Assembly (NCBI RefSeq): GCF_900110865.1
Contig: NZ_FOFD01000002.1
Location: 1 to 64,000 of the forward strand
DNA: 64,000 nucleotides
Reading direction: 5' to 3'
DNA from: Natrinema salaciae
GTDB lineage: Archaea > Halobacteriota > Halobacteria > Halobacteriales > Natrialbaceae
In this document: positions 34,971-43,893 of the stretch, in pieces
Layout: every line of letters starts with the position of its first letter
How positions within the stretch are numbered: position 1 is the stretch's first letter
Made by a program: the position numbers and the translations under genes
The notes under the pieces: model-generated
Database searches by the model: none
What the model was told of the DNA's origin: nothing
What the model saw: the letters and a program-made list of their open reading frames with translations, nothing else

Positions 34971-36017
34971 ATGACCGAGATTCACCGACGGAAGGCGCTG
35001 AGTCTTCTGGGCGGAGGACTGGCACTTCTCGCTGGGTGTTCGGAACCCTCCGACGGGAACGGGAACGGGAACGGCAACGGTACCGAGAACGGGAACGGCG
35101 ACGAGACCGAGTCGATCAGCGGCGACCTCCCGCCGTACGCCTCGGTGCTCCCGACGAACGACACCTCGGAGTACTTCTACGGGGCGATCGACGTCGGGAC
35201 GATGGACACGCTGCTCAGTGACGAGGGGGCCGAAGCGGGCGAGGAGCCGACGGATCCGCTCGTCGGCAACCCGGTCGTCGTCGCACTCCTCTGTTCGTTC
35301 GGGCTCTCCCAGCTCGGTGCCTCGGCCGGATTCGACGCGTACGTCGCCAACAATCGGACGGCCGACGGCGAGGAACAGTTCGTCTACGCCGACGGCGTCT
35401 ACGCGCTCGTCGGCTCGTACGATCGGGAGTCCCTCGCGACGGACCTCGAGGCGGCGGGCTATACCGTCGAGAGCGACGGGGACCCGTACGTCGTCTACGC
35501 CGACAGCGAGAGCGGCGAGATCGTCGGCGTTTCGGACGACGTGTACGCGTACTCGTATCCGAACGGAAGCGATTCGGCGTTCGATCCCGTCGCGGCCGTC
35601 GAGCGAACGGTCGCGACGGCGGCCGGCGATCGGGAGCCGAAACACGAGGCCGACGACGACTTCGAACGCCTGCTCCGTGCGGGCGAGAACGGCGGGATCG
35701 CGTGCTGTCTGTACACCGACGACGACGCATTCGCCTCGGAGACCCTCTCGGACGATCAGGCGAGCGACGACGAGAGTCTCCAGTTCACGTTCGATTCCGT
35801 CGAGGGGGCGAACGGCATCCACCAGCAACTCGCGGTGACCGACACGGACGCGGCCGCGACGGCCAGCGCCGTCGTCACCTACGAGAGCGAGGACCGCATC
35901 GACGAGGCGCGTCTCGAGTCCTCGCTCGGGACGGAGGCGGACACGGTCGACGTCGTCACGATCGGCTCGCGCGTCGAAATCGACGCCGAGTACCGGGGAG
36001 AGTACGCTCGCGAGTAG
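34971..36017 (+). CDS. Predicted secreted lipoprotein, function unknown
   Basis: A 348-residue protein with a Tat-like signal (IHRRKALSLLGGGLALLAGC) and lipobox Cys23. A low-complexity linker of alternating Gly-Asn (about residues 29-44) follows, then a mature domain of about 300 residues with internal similarity between segments (YVANNRTADGEEQFVYADGVYALVGSY). No enzyme motif is visible. The linker probably extends the domain from the membrane surface. Related haloarchaeal lipoproteins of this build are uncharacterised. Monocistronic. Confidence 0.78.
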   Translation: MTEIHRRKALSLLGGGLALLAGCSEPSDGNGNGNGNGTENGNGDETESISGDLPPYASVLPTNDTSEYFYGAIDVGTMDTLLSDEGAEAGEEPTDPLVGNPVVVALLCSFGLSQLGASAGFDAYVANNRTADGEEQFVYADGVYALVGSYDRESLATDLEAAGYTVESDGDPYVVYADSESGEIVGVSDDVYAYSYPNGSDSAFDPVAAVERTVATAAGDREPKHEADDDFERLLRAGENGGIACCLYTDDDAFASETLSDDQASDDESLQFTFDSVEGANGIHQQLAVTDTDAAATASAVVTYESEDRIDEARLESSLGTEADTVDVVTIGSRVEIDAEYRGEYARE

Positions 36018-36086
36018 TCCGGATCGACGTCCCGTCGGACGACCGCTAGCCGTCAGCGCCCGCCTGCGCGCCGTTCGCCTCGTCTC

Positions 36087-36746
36087 TCAGTTCTCTACGA
36101 TCGGTGATTCGCGCGCTCGTTCAGGTCGTCCCGACTGCGACGCGAGCCGCCCGGTTTCACTGACGGTCCCGAGCCAGCCGCAGTCGCTACAGGCGAACAG
36201 CCCCTGCCCGTCGATTAGCGTGCCGCCGCAGTCGGGGCAGCTGTCCGCGGTCGTCGACTCGAGGGGTGCCGCATCGGCGACCGACCCGAGCGGCGTCGGC
36301 AGCTCGCCGGTTCGGAGGGTGGCGATCGCCTCGTCGGTGGTGTACGTCTCCTCGGTCGTCTCGTTCGAGTGGGGGAACACGCCGATCAGTTCGTCGTCGG
36401 CGTAGAGTTCGAGGCACAGCAGCGGCGTCACGAGCCGTTCGCGGGTCTCGCCGGTCACCTGCGAGGTCGTCGACCGCTCCCGGAACGGCGGGCTGACGCT
36501 CACGTCGCGCTCGTCGGCCCACTGCGTGAACCGCTCGTAGTTCTCGAGGACTTCCTGATGGGGGCTCTCCTCGGACAGCGCGACCTCCTTGGGCCAGCTT
36601 CGAAGCAGCAGGTCGTCGATCGCGCCCTCGGCCTCGCAGGCCTGCAGCGTCTCGATCTGCCCGTCGATGGGCTCGAGCAACAGCGGAGCGCGTACGTGAC
36701 ACACCACGGTCAGCGCCGCCGGATCGGTATCGGTCGTTTCAATCAT
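36087..36746 (-). CDS. Haloarchaeal conserved protein with C-terminal zinc ribbon
   Basis: A 219-residue protein. The N-terminal ~150 residues form a conserved haloarchaeal domain (VVCHVRAPLLLEPIDGQ, LLLRSWPKEVALSEE, SPPFRERSTTSQVTGE), sometimes annotated as HTH-containing. The C-terminus has SCPDCGGTLIDGQGLFACSDCGWLG, a clear CxxC-CxxC zinc ribbon. It may be regulatory, but no target is known. It converges with the lipoprotein gene. Confidence 0.7.
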   Translation of the reverse strand: MIETTDTDPAALTVVCHVRAPLLLEPIDGQIETLQACEAEGAIDDLLLRSWPKEVALSEESPHQEVLENYERFTQWADERDVSVSPPFRERSTTSQVTGETRERLVTPLLCLELYADDELIGVFPHSNETTEETYTTDEAIATLRTGELPTPLGSVADAAPLESTTADSCPDCGGTLIDGQGLFACSDCGWLGTVSETGRLASQSGRPERARESPIVEN

Positions 36747-36888
36747 GGGTCACGTGATCGGGCAATGGATGAGCCAATAAACCTTTTCGACGGTGCAGAT
36801 ATCGGCAGCAACCCTCGTCGCCTGACAGTCCGAACCGAGTGAACGCGCTCGAACCGAGACGACCGCCCTCACCTCGCGACGGGGTCGC

Positions 36889-37839
36889 TCACGGGGCCGT
36901 AGTAGAGCGACGCTCGAGCGCCGAGCGAAGCAGGGAGCGAAGCGCGTCGCGTTTGATGACGACGAACCCGGCGAGGATCGTCACTAGCCCGACGAGCGTG
37001 AGCGAATCGACGAGGTGTCCCAGCGCGATCCAGCTCACGCCCATCGCAACCACCGGTTCGGCGTAGCTGACGAGGATGACCTGCGTCGCCCCGGTTCGCT
37101 CGAGCAGTTCGAAGTAGAGGAAGAACGCGAACGCGCCGGAGACGAGGGTCAGGTAGCCGAACGAGAGCACCATGGCGGACGTGAGTTCGATCGCGGCGAC
37201 CGATTCCCCGCGCAGAAACGCCCATCCCAACAACACGCCGGAGCCGACCAGCATCGCCCACGCCTGGAGCGTCTCGATCGGAAGCGCCGAGTCGATCGGC
37301 CGGACGAGCACGCCGCCGAGCGCGAACGCGACGGCCGAGCCGAACACCAGAACGGCACCGGCGGCGACGTCGCTGCCGAGACCGACCGAATCGGGCTGGA
37401 CGACGGCGATCACGCCGACCAGACCGAGCGCGAAGCCCGCGATACCGGCGGGTGCCAGCCGTTCCTCGGGGAGCAAGACGCCGGCGAACGCCACCGTCAG
37501 GATTGGGGCCGTGCTGACGATGGTCGCCGCCACCGCACCGGAGACGTACAGTTCGCCGAGGTACAACAGCCCGTGATAGAGCGCGATGACGAACACGCCG
37601 GCGACGGCGACGGCCGTCCACTCCGCCCGGCCCACCGGTCGAATCCGATCGCTCACGACGGCCGCGTATCCGAAGACGATCGCGCCCGCGATCGCGTATC
37701 GAAATCCGGCGAACAGGAGCGGCGGAACGTACTCGAGGCCAATCTCGATCGCGACGAACGAGCTCCCCCAGCACAGCGCGAGTATCGAAAAGAGCACCGC
37801 TTCACGGTACCCCTCTGGAATTGAATCGGCTGAAATCAT
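36889..37839 (-). CDS. EamA/DMT-family transporter
   Basis: A 316-residue, ten-helix membrane protein of the drug/metabolite transporter superfamily. Two EamA repeats are visible, the first beginning LFSILALCWGSSFVAIEIGLEYVPP and ending with APILTVAFAGVLLPEE, the second ending with VSYAEPVVAMGVSWIALGH. Such proteins export amino acids, nucleosides or other metabolites. The ATG at 37839 is chosen. It is divergent from an Lrp/AsnC regulator, which may control it. Confidence 0.9.
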   Translation of the reverse strand: MISADSIPEGYREAVLFSILALCWGSSFVAIEIGLEYVPPLLFAGFRYAIAGAIVFGYAAVVSDRIRPVGRAEWTAVAVAGVFVIALYHGLLYLGELYVSGAVAATIVSTAPILTVAFAGVLLPEERLAPAGIAGFALGLVGVIAVVQPDSVGLGSDVAAGAVLVFGSAVAFALGGVLVRPIDSALPIETLQAWAMLVGSGVLLGWAFLRGESVAAIELTSAMVLSFGYLTLVSGAFAFFLYFELLERTGATQVILVSYAEPVVAMGVSWIALGHLVDSLTLVGLVTILAGFVVIKRDALRSLLRSALERRSTTAP

Positions 37840-38019
37840 ACTCGATTCGGAAACCACCACCGTATTTAGACTCTTCTACAAGCGACCGCGTTTCTCCGAA
37901 TCAAAAACCACACATATGAATGTATTTCGAATACGGCCCTACAATGAAGGTATCTGTTGTAGATATATCCAATCATATCCGTCGGAAGACACATATTGGC
38001 CGCGACCGAACCCCGCTCC

Positions 38020-38502
38020 ATGGACGACCGCGACGTACGCCTCCTCAAGGCGATCGCCGAACTCGAGACCGGAAGTCCCGAACGGCTCCACGAGGCGACC
38101 GACATTCCGATCTCGACGATCCACTATCGCCTCAACAACCTCCGCGAGGAGGGGATCATCGAGAACGACCGCTACGACATCGACCTCGAGGAACTCGGCC
38201 TCGGCGTCACCGTGTTGATCGAGGTCCACGCCGACTACCGGGGCTCCTACGAGACGTTCGCGGACCGGCTGTTGACCGTCGAGGGGGTCACGAACGTCTA
38301 CTTCACGATGGGCGAGACGGACTTCATCGTCATCGCGCGCCTGAGCGACAGCGGCATGGTCGAACGCCTGATCGCCGAGTTCGAACAGCTCGAGGGCGTC
38401 GACCGAACCGATTCGACGTTCGTCATCTCGGCGATCGAGGAACGGGACGCGCTCCAGAGCTACAGCCTCGAGACGCTGCTCGAAGAACTGGTCGAGACGT
38501 AG
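38020..38502 (+). CDS. Lrp/AsnC-family transcriptional regulator
   Basis: A 160-residue regulator: an N-terminal HTH (DDRDVRLLKAIAELETGSPERLHEATDIPISTIHYRLNNLREEGII) and a C-terminal RAM domain (VTVLIEVHADYRGSYE, VTNVYFTMGETDFIVIARL) that binds amino acids or other small molecules. The divergent EamA exporter 180 bp away is a plausible target, by analogy with Lrp-type control of amino-acid exporters. The shared 38020-37839 spacer is AT rich with several TATA-like elements. Confidence 0.92.
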   Translation: MDDRDVRLLKAIAELETGSPERLHEATDIPISTIHYRLNNLREEGIIENDRYDIDLEELGLGVTVLIEVHADYRGSYETFADRLLTVEGVTNVYFTMGETDFIVIARLSDSGMVERLIAEFEQLEGVDRTDSTFVISAIEERDALQSYSLETLLEELVET

Positions 38503-38570
38503 CGGTCGATGGGCTGGGCGGTGACGGCAGAACCGGCGTCGGCGAGACCGCGGATGCGAGTGCAGGCGAC

Positions 38571-40439
38571 CTACGCCCGCTTCTGGATCTCTTCGCGCAG
38601 GAGTTCGCTCACGAGGTCGCCGTCCGCTTTGCCGCGGAGCGCACCCATGCACTCGCCCATGAGCCCCGAAAACGCCTGCATTCCCTCCGCTTCGACCTGC
38701 GATTCGTTCCGTTCGACGACCTCGACGACGGCCTCGCGGACCTCGTCCTCGCCGGCCGAGCCGAGCCCGGCGGCGTCGGCCGCTTCCGCCGCCGATCGGT
38801 CCGGCTCCTCGGCGAGTACCGTCAGCAGATCCGGGACGCCCTCCCGTGCGAGGTCGCCACCCTCGGCCATCGTGAAGACGTCCTCGAGGTGGTCGCGGGT
38901 GAGGTTCTCGACGGGGACGTCGTCGCGCCGGAGTTCGGTCAGCGTCGACTCGAGCGTCGTTGCGGCGAGCGTCGGATCGATCCCGTCGGCGACGAGGTCC
39001 TCGAACAGCGGCATGTACTCGCCGTAGGCAACCTGTTCAGCCAGTCCTTCGCCGAGGTCGTACTCGTCCTGATACCGGTCGACCTTCTCGGTCAGGAGTT
39101 CGGGTTCGGGCACCTCGCTCGGATCCGGCTCGACGGGCGGCACGTCCGTCTCGGGGTACATCCGCGCCGCGCCGGGCAGCGGCCGCAGGTACCTGGTCGT
39201 CCCGTCGTCGTTCGCGCCGCGGGTCTCCTCGGGAACGCCCTCGAGTGCGGTCGCCGCCCGCTCGGCGACGGCGTCGATGGCCGATTCCGCGACGTCGGTG
39301 TCCGCGGCGACGATCGCGACGGCGTCCGCGGGGCCGGCGCTGACGGCCTCGCGGAGCGCCTCGACCTCGTCGGGCGTCACGCCGTAGGCGGGCAGTTCGT
39401 CTGTATGGAAGATCCCGCCCGCGCCGTGGCGCTTCGCGTGGTCGGAGAACTCGGTCCCGAGCCGTCGGTCGGGCGCGATCTCGCGACCCACGATGCCGTC
39501 GAAGCCGTACAGTGGCACCGCCATCACGGACCCGCCGCTGTTCAGCGCACCACCGATGACGCCGCTGTCGGTGTGCTCGAAGACCCCGGTCACGTCCTGC
39601 ACGTCACCGACCGACGCGTCGCGATCCGCGAGTTCGGCTCGAATCTCGACGAGTTCGGCCTGTCGGGCGACCTCGTTTCGCACGATGTCGTCGATGTCGT
39701 CCAGACTCTGGACGCCCTTGATCTCGACGCGAGCGCCCTCCTCGATCGAGACGTTGACGTCCTGTCGGATCGTCCCCAGCCCGCGCTTGACCTTGCCGGT
39801 CGACCGCAGCAACATTCCGATTCGTTCGGCCGCCTCGAGGGCCTGCGCCGGCGTCGAGATGTCCGGGCTCGTCCCGATCTCGACCAGCGGGATGCCGAGC
39901 CGATCGAGGCTGTAGCGCACTCCGTCGTCGGTCTCTTCGACTCGCTGGGCGCTCTCCTCCTCGAGCAGCATGTCTTCGATGCCGACGGTCCCCTCGCTGG
40001 TCTCGATCTCGCCGTCGGTGGCGATCAGCGACGAGCGCTGGAAGCCCGTCGTATTCGAACCGTCGACGACGATCTTGCGCATGACGTGGGCCTGATCGAC
40101 GGGGCTCATGTCCAGCAGTTGCGCGACCTCGAGGGTCGTCTCGAGGGCCTCCGCGTCGAGCCGGTGGGGCGGTTCGTCGTCCTCCTCGACGAGACAGGTC
40201 GTGTCGTACGCGAGATACTCGAACTCCCGTTCGACTTTGCTCTCCTCGACGGCTGCGTCGTCGAGCTCGCCCAGTTCGCTCCGGGTGGGATGGAGGTAGC
40301 GCGTGAACGAGCGGGTCGACGCCGCGGGTTCGCGAAGCTCGGTCGGACACTGGCAGAACAGCTTCGTCGCCGTATCGAGTTGCTGGTGGATCTCCAGCCC
40401 GGCGACGAGTCCGAGGGCCTCGTAGTCGTACTCGGTCAT
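38571..40439 (-). CDS. gatE: Glutamyl-tRNA(Gln) amidotransferase subunit E
   Basis: A 622-residue subunit of the archaeal GatDE enzyme that converts Glu-tRNA(Gln) to Gln-tRNA(Gln). The GatB-like cradle begins YEALGLVAGLEIHQQLDTATKLFCQCPTEL and includes TGFQRSSLIATDG and LGTIRQDVNVSI. An inserted AspRS-like domain (about residues 280-400) and the C-terminal YqeY-like tail (SGLMGECMGALRGKADGDLVSELL) complete the family build. The ammonia-producing partner gatD is not in the window. Confidence 0.96.
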   Translation of the reverse strand: MTEYDYEALGLVAGLEIHQQLDTATKLFCQCPTELREPAASTRSFTRYLHPTRSELGELDDAAVEESKVEREFEYLAYDTTCLVEEDDEPPHRLDAEALETTLEVAQLLDMSPVDQAHVMRKIVVDGSNTTGFQRSSLIATDGEIETSEGTVGIEDMLLEEESAQRVEETDDGVRYSLDRLGIPLVEIGTSPDISTPAQALEAAERIGMLLRSTGKVKRGLGTIRQDVNVSIEEGARVEIKGVQSLDDIDDIVRNEVARQAELVEIRAELADRDASVGDVQDVTGVFEHTDSGVIGGALNSGGSVMAVPLYGFDGIVGREIAPDRRLGTEFSDHAKRHGAGGIFHTDELPAYGVTPDEVEALREAVSAGPADAVAIVAADTDVAESAIDAVAERAATALEGVPEETRGANDDGTTRYLRPLPGAARMYPETDVPPVEPDPSEVPEPELLTEKVDRYQDEYDLGEGLAEQVAYGEYMPLFEDLVADGIDPTLAATTLESTLTELRRDDVPVENLTRDHLEDVFTMAEGGDLAREGVPDLLTVLAEEPDRSAAEAADAAGLGSAGEDEVREAVVEVVERNESQVEAEGMQAFSGLMGECMGALRGKADGDLVSELLREEIQKRA

Positions 40440-40502
40440 TGGCGGCCACTCGGTGGCGGAGGGGTAAAAAACCGTCCAGTCCGGGCCGTCGCCGCGGACC
40501 GA

Positions 40503-41108
40503 TCAGTAGCCGGTCTCTCCGTCGCCCGTTTCGGTTTCCGATTCCCGTGCCGTTTCGTTCCCGCCATCGCTGCCGTTCCCGTTCGGTGAGAGATCGAACC
40601 CGCCGTCGAACTCGACGCCGCCGCGCATCGTTTCGGGATGGTACTCGCAGTAGTACTCGGCGGCGTCCTCGCTCGCCTCGAACGTCAGCACCACCACTTC
40701 GCCCGCCGTCTCCGACGAGTCGGATGCCTCGAGGTCCTTGCCGTCCTCGGATTCGACGCGCAACTCGTGCTCCGCGCCGTCGACGTTGATCCAGACGAGG
40801 TCGTACTCCTGCCCGTCCGCGAGGTTCAGCGTCGGGTTCTCCTCGCCTTCGATCTCTTCGGGGGCGATCCCGTACCAGTACGCGGTTCGACCGGCGAGGA
40901 TGATCGGCTGCCGGTCGGTCTCCCCGAGTGTGCGCTCGTTCCCGCCACCGTGATCGTCGTCGTGGTCGTGGTCGCTGTGATCGTGGTCTCCGACGCCGTC
41001 CGCGGACTCGTTTTCCTGAGCGGATCCCGACGACGACAGCCCGATGGTCGCTGCCGTCGCTCCGAGGAGTCTGAGCGCGGTTCGTCGCGTTTGCTTGGTG
41101 CCGGTCAT
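40503..41108 (-). CDS. Secreted cupredoxin (halocyanin-like blue copper protein)
   Basis: A 201-residue protein with a Tat signal (QTRRTALRLLGATAATIGL) ending near SAQ. A His/Asp-rich spacer (DHDHSDHDHDDDHGGG) follows, then a cupredoxin domain. Type-1 copper ligands are visible as His in DGAEHELRV, and Cys, His and Met in YYCEYHPETMRGG. Such proteins carry electrons at the cell surface; the His-rich stretch may bind extra metal. The C-terminal ~35 residues are acidic and Gly/Asn rich. The ATG at 41108 fits the signal peptide. Confidence 0.88.
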   Translation of the reverse strand: MTGTKQTRRTALRLLGATAATIGLSSSGSAQENESADGVGDHDHSDHDHDDDHGGGNERTLGETDRQPIILAGRTAYWYGIAPEEIEGEENPTLNLADGQEYDLVWINVDGAEHELRVESEDGKDLEASDSSETAGEVVVLTFEASEDAAEYYCEYHPETMRGGVEFDGGFDLSPNGNGSDGGNETARESETETGDGETGY

Positions 41109-41380
41109 ACGTTGCGCTCGCAACCCGAGCGGCGAAAAAGCCGCACTCCCGTTTCTCGAGGTAGAGCACGGTTTGCCGATCGAAACGAGTCCCGGAGCAC
41201 GTCTAATTCCGGGTGGAGTTTCGATCGGCGGCATCTAACACCGGATTAGCGCTATCCCTGGCTGAGGCGGCGTCCGATCCGCTCCGCTGTCGCCAGCCGC
41301 GACGCGCTCGGCGCTCGTCTCGGATTTCGTTCTCGAGTCGGCGGCGTAATCCGGTCTTGGCCGTCGACAGCCGTCTGTCG

Positions 41381-42733
41381 TCAGTCGTCGGCAGTCGATT
41401 CGTTCGACGACCGTGACTGCGACTGTGACTGCGACTGCGACGAGGCCGCGCTCGCGTCGCCGATTGCCTCGAGCACGCCCTCGACGGTCGAGTTGTTCGC
41501 CCGTTCTCGACACGCTTCGTAGCCCTCGCGAGCGTCCTTCCCGGCGAAATTCCGCTCGGCGAACGGCCGCGTCTCGACGCAGACGAGCGGAACCGACTCG
41601 TCGAGCGCCTCGAGAATCGCCTCGCTCCCGCCGCCGGCGACGAAATCCGCGAGTACCGCGACGTCGGCGTCCCGAACCGACCGCTCGACGGCCGATCGGT
41701 CTCCCGCCGAGAGCCCCGCGAACGGGTCGACCTCGATCGTCTCCACGCCGAGCGAGCGCGCCGTTTCGGTCGCCGCGTCGCCGCTCGAGACGGGGCCGAG
41801 CGAGACCGCGATTCCCGCAGCCGCGAGTCGGGCGACGACGCCGGCGGCGGTCGACCCGGAACCCAGCACGTGCACGCGATCCGCGAGCGGTGCCGCCTCG
41901 CGGTCCGCGGCGAAGGCGGTCACCGTTTCGGTCCCCGTCACCGGATTCGGCGTGACGACTGCGTTCGCGTCGAACGACGCCGCGAGCGCGCCGCCGGTCA
42001 ACACGTTCGAGGGTGGCCCGTCTCGTGCGACCGAGCCGTCGGCGAGCATCACGAGCCGATCGCAGTAGCGCGCCGCCAGGTCCAGGTCGTGGATGGCGGC
42101 GACCACGGTCCGCCCCTCGTCGACCAGTTCGCGGACCAGCTCGAGCGTCTCGACCTGGTGGTTGACGTCGAGGCTCGCCGTCGGCTCGTCGAGCAGCATG
42201 ACCGGCGTCTCCTGAGCGATCGCGCGCGCCAGCACGACCCGCTGGCGCTGGCCGCCGCTGACCTCGTCGATCGGCCGTTCGGCCAGTTCGGCCGTCCGCG
42301 TCCGCTCGAGTGCCCGCTCGACCGCGGCGCGGTCCCCGGGCGTCGGCGGGGAGAACCGCGAGCGGTGTGGATACCGCCCCATCTCGACGACGTCGCGCAC
42401 GGGGAAGGAAAACGAGAGCGTCGTGTCCTGCGGAACGACGGAGACGAGTCGGCTCGAGGCCCGCGACGACACGCCGTGAACGTCGACGCCGTCGACCGTG
42501 ACCGTTCCCGAATCGGGCTCGAGCGCGCCGCTGACGAGTCGAAGTAGCGTGGTCTTCCCGGCCCCGTTCGGCCCGACGAAGCCGACGAACTCGCCGGGTT
42601 CGATCGTGAGCGAGACGTCCTCGAGTACCGAGAGGTCGCCGAACGACAGCGAGCAGTCGTCGACGGTGATCGTCGCGGGCTCGAGTCTCGAGCCGCGTTC
42701 GTCGTCGGTCTCCGCTCGTACGGAACCGATCAT
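41381..42733 (-). CDS. btuD: Cobalamin ABC transporter ATP-binding protein BtuD with C-terminal extension
   Basis: A 450-residue protein. The first ~255 residues are a FecCD-type ATPase: GPNGAGKTTLLRLVSG, VSGGQRQRVVLARAIAQE, VMLLDEPTASLD and AAIHDLDLA. A further ~170 residues (ADRVHVLGSGSTAAGVVARLAAAGI to ACRERANNSTVEGVLEAIG) form a Rossmann-like domain seen in haloarchaeal BtuD but not in bacterial ones. The end is a Ser-Gln repeat tract. It overlaps btuC by 4 bp (ATGA), so the two are coupled. It energises uptake of vitamin B12-type corrinoids. Confidence 0.92.
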   Translation of the reverse strand: MIGSVRAETDDERGSRLEPATITVDDCSLSFGDLSVLEDVSLTIEPGEFVGFVGPNGAGKTTLLRLVSGALEPDSGTVTVDGVDVHGVSSRASSRLVSVVPQDTTLSFSFPVRDVVEMGRYPHRSRFSPPTPGDRAAVERALERTRTAELAERPIDEVSGGQRQRVVLARAIAQETPVMLLDEPTASLDVNHQVETLELVRELVDEGRTVVAAIHDLDLAARYCDRLVMLADGSVARDGPPSNVLTGGALAASFDANAVVTPNPVTGTETVTAFAADREAAPLADRVHVLGSGSTAAGVVARLAAAGIAVSLGPVSSGDAATETARSLGVETIEVDPFAGLSAGDRSAVERSVRDADVAVLADFVAGGGSEAILEALDESVPLVCVETRPFAERNFAGKDAREGYEACRERANNSTVEGVLEAIGDASAASSQSQSQSQSRSSNESTADD

Positions 42734-43833
42734 AGCGAGTGTACCTCCCGGTGGGTGAGCAAGAACAGGAAAAACGGCGCACCGAGCGCTGCCGTAACGA
42801 TGCCGACCGGGACTTCGGTCGGTCCGGTCGGCCATCTCGCGACCGTATCGGCAACGACGAGAAACGAGGCACCTGCGAGGGCACTCGTCGGAAACAGGAT
42901 CCGGTGATCGGGGCCGACGAGCAGCCGCATGATGTGGGGGACAACGAGGCCAACGAAGCCGATAACGCCCGTGACGGCGACGCCCGCAGCGGTGACGATA
43001 CTTGCCAGTGCGAGCAAGAGCAGTTTCGTTCGCTCGACTTCGACGCCGAGGTGGTGAGCGTCCTCCTCGCCGAGTAGGAGCACATTGAGTTCGCGCGCGT
43101 ACGTCGCCAGGACGAGACCACCGAGGAGTGTCACCGGCAGTGCGAACGTGACGTCGCTCCAGCTGCGGTCTCTCAGACTCCCCATCAGCCAGACGACGGC
43201 CTCCCGGAGCCCGTCGCCGCTGTGGATGAGCATGTACGAAATCATGGCACCGAGAAACGCCTGCACGGCGACGCCCGCAAGCAACAGCGTCGCGACCGGC
43301 GTCCGTCCGCCGTCGGTGGCAATGGCGTAGACGAGAAACGCCGTCGTCAACGCGCCGACGAACGCGGCGAGATGAAGGCTACCGAACGGAACGAGGGCGG
43401 GAAACGCGATCGCTGCGACTGCACCGGCCGCACCGCCGGACGAAACGCCGATGATCGAGGGATCTGCGAGCGGGTTGCGAAAGAACCCCTGCATCACCGT
43501 CCCCGCAGCGGCGAGCGCGAACCCGACGGTCGCCGCGAGTACGATCCGCGGCAGTCGCATCTGTACCACGATGAACTGGTGCGTTCCGTCGATCGAAAAC
43601 GAGAACACCGACGAGTACTCGAGGCCCGGGACTGGTACCGACCAGCCGATGTAGGGGACGGTGGCCGTGCCGCTCTCGAGCCCGGTCGGAACGACGATCC
43701 CGTTGAGGATCGCCATCGCGACCGTTAGCGGTTCGATTCTGACCGGTCCGAGCGCAGCGCTGCCGATGACGACGGCGACGAGCAAGAGGGCGAGACCCGT
43801 CGACCACACCGCTGTTCGGACCGATCGCTTCAT
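42730..43833 (-). CDS. btuC: Cobalamin ABC transporter permease BtuC
   Basis: A 367-residue FecCD-family permease with about ten helices. Typical blocks are MRLPRIVLAATVGFALAAAGTVMQGFFRNPLADPSIIGVSSGGA near residue 100 and GVIGFVGLVVPHIMRLLVGPDHR near 285. It is the first gene of the btuCD operon and is divergent from btuF across a 60-bp AT-rich gap. Iron-siderophore permeases are similar; the B12 assignment rests on the haloarchaeal btuCDF gene arrangement. Confidence 0.9.
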   Translation of the reverse strand: MKRSVRTAVWSTGLALLLVAVVIGSAALGPVRIEPLTVAMAILNGIVVPTGLESGTATVPYIGWSVPVPGLEYSSVFSFSIDGTHQFIVVQMRLPRIVLAATVGFALAAAGTVMQGFFRNPLADPSIIGVSSGGAAGAVAAIAFPALVPFGSLHLAAFVGALTTAFLVYAIATDGGRTPVATLLLAGVAVQAFLGAMISYMLIHSGDGLREAVVWLMGSLRDRSWSDVTFALPVTLLGGLVLATYARELNVLLLGEEDAHHLGVEVERTKLLLLALASIVTAAGVAVTGVIGFVGLVVPHIMRLLVGPDHRILFPTSALAGASFLVVADTVARWPTGPTEVPVGIVTAALGAPFFLFLLTHREVHSL

Positions 43834-43893
43834 AAATAACAAATTCGATTGCAGTAGACAAATATTTGTTGAAGTAGGGTAGATGTACCGACG
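43834..43893. promoter_or_regulatory. Divergent btuCD/btuF promoter region with palindrome
   Basis: Only 60 bp separate the start codons of btuC (leftward) and btuF (rightward). The centre has a perfect 12-bp palindrome ACAAATATTTGT at 43858-43869, suited to bind a dimeric regulator or to act as a symmetric TATA region for both genes. There is no room for a full cobalamin riboswitch on either side. Confidence 0.65.

Noticed and set aside
37920-40589. 889-codon plus-strand frame
   Set aside because: Antisense shadow of gatE and the Lrp gene; its Asp/Arg/Val-biased composition mirrors the codon bias of the true genes.
41235-43121. 628-codon minus-strand frame
   Set aside because: Shadow frame of btuC and btuD, rich in Arg runs and without domains.
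43834-43893. Cobalamin riboswitch before btuC or btuF
   Set aside because: The gap is only 60 bp, too short for a B12 riboswitch, and no B12-box-like sequence was seen.
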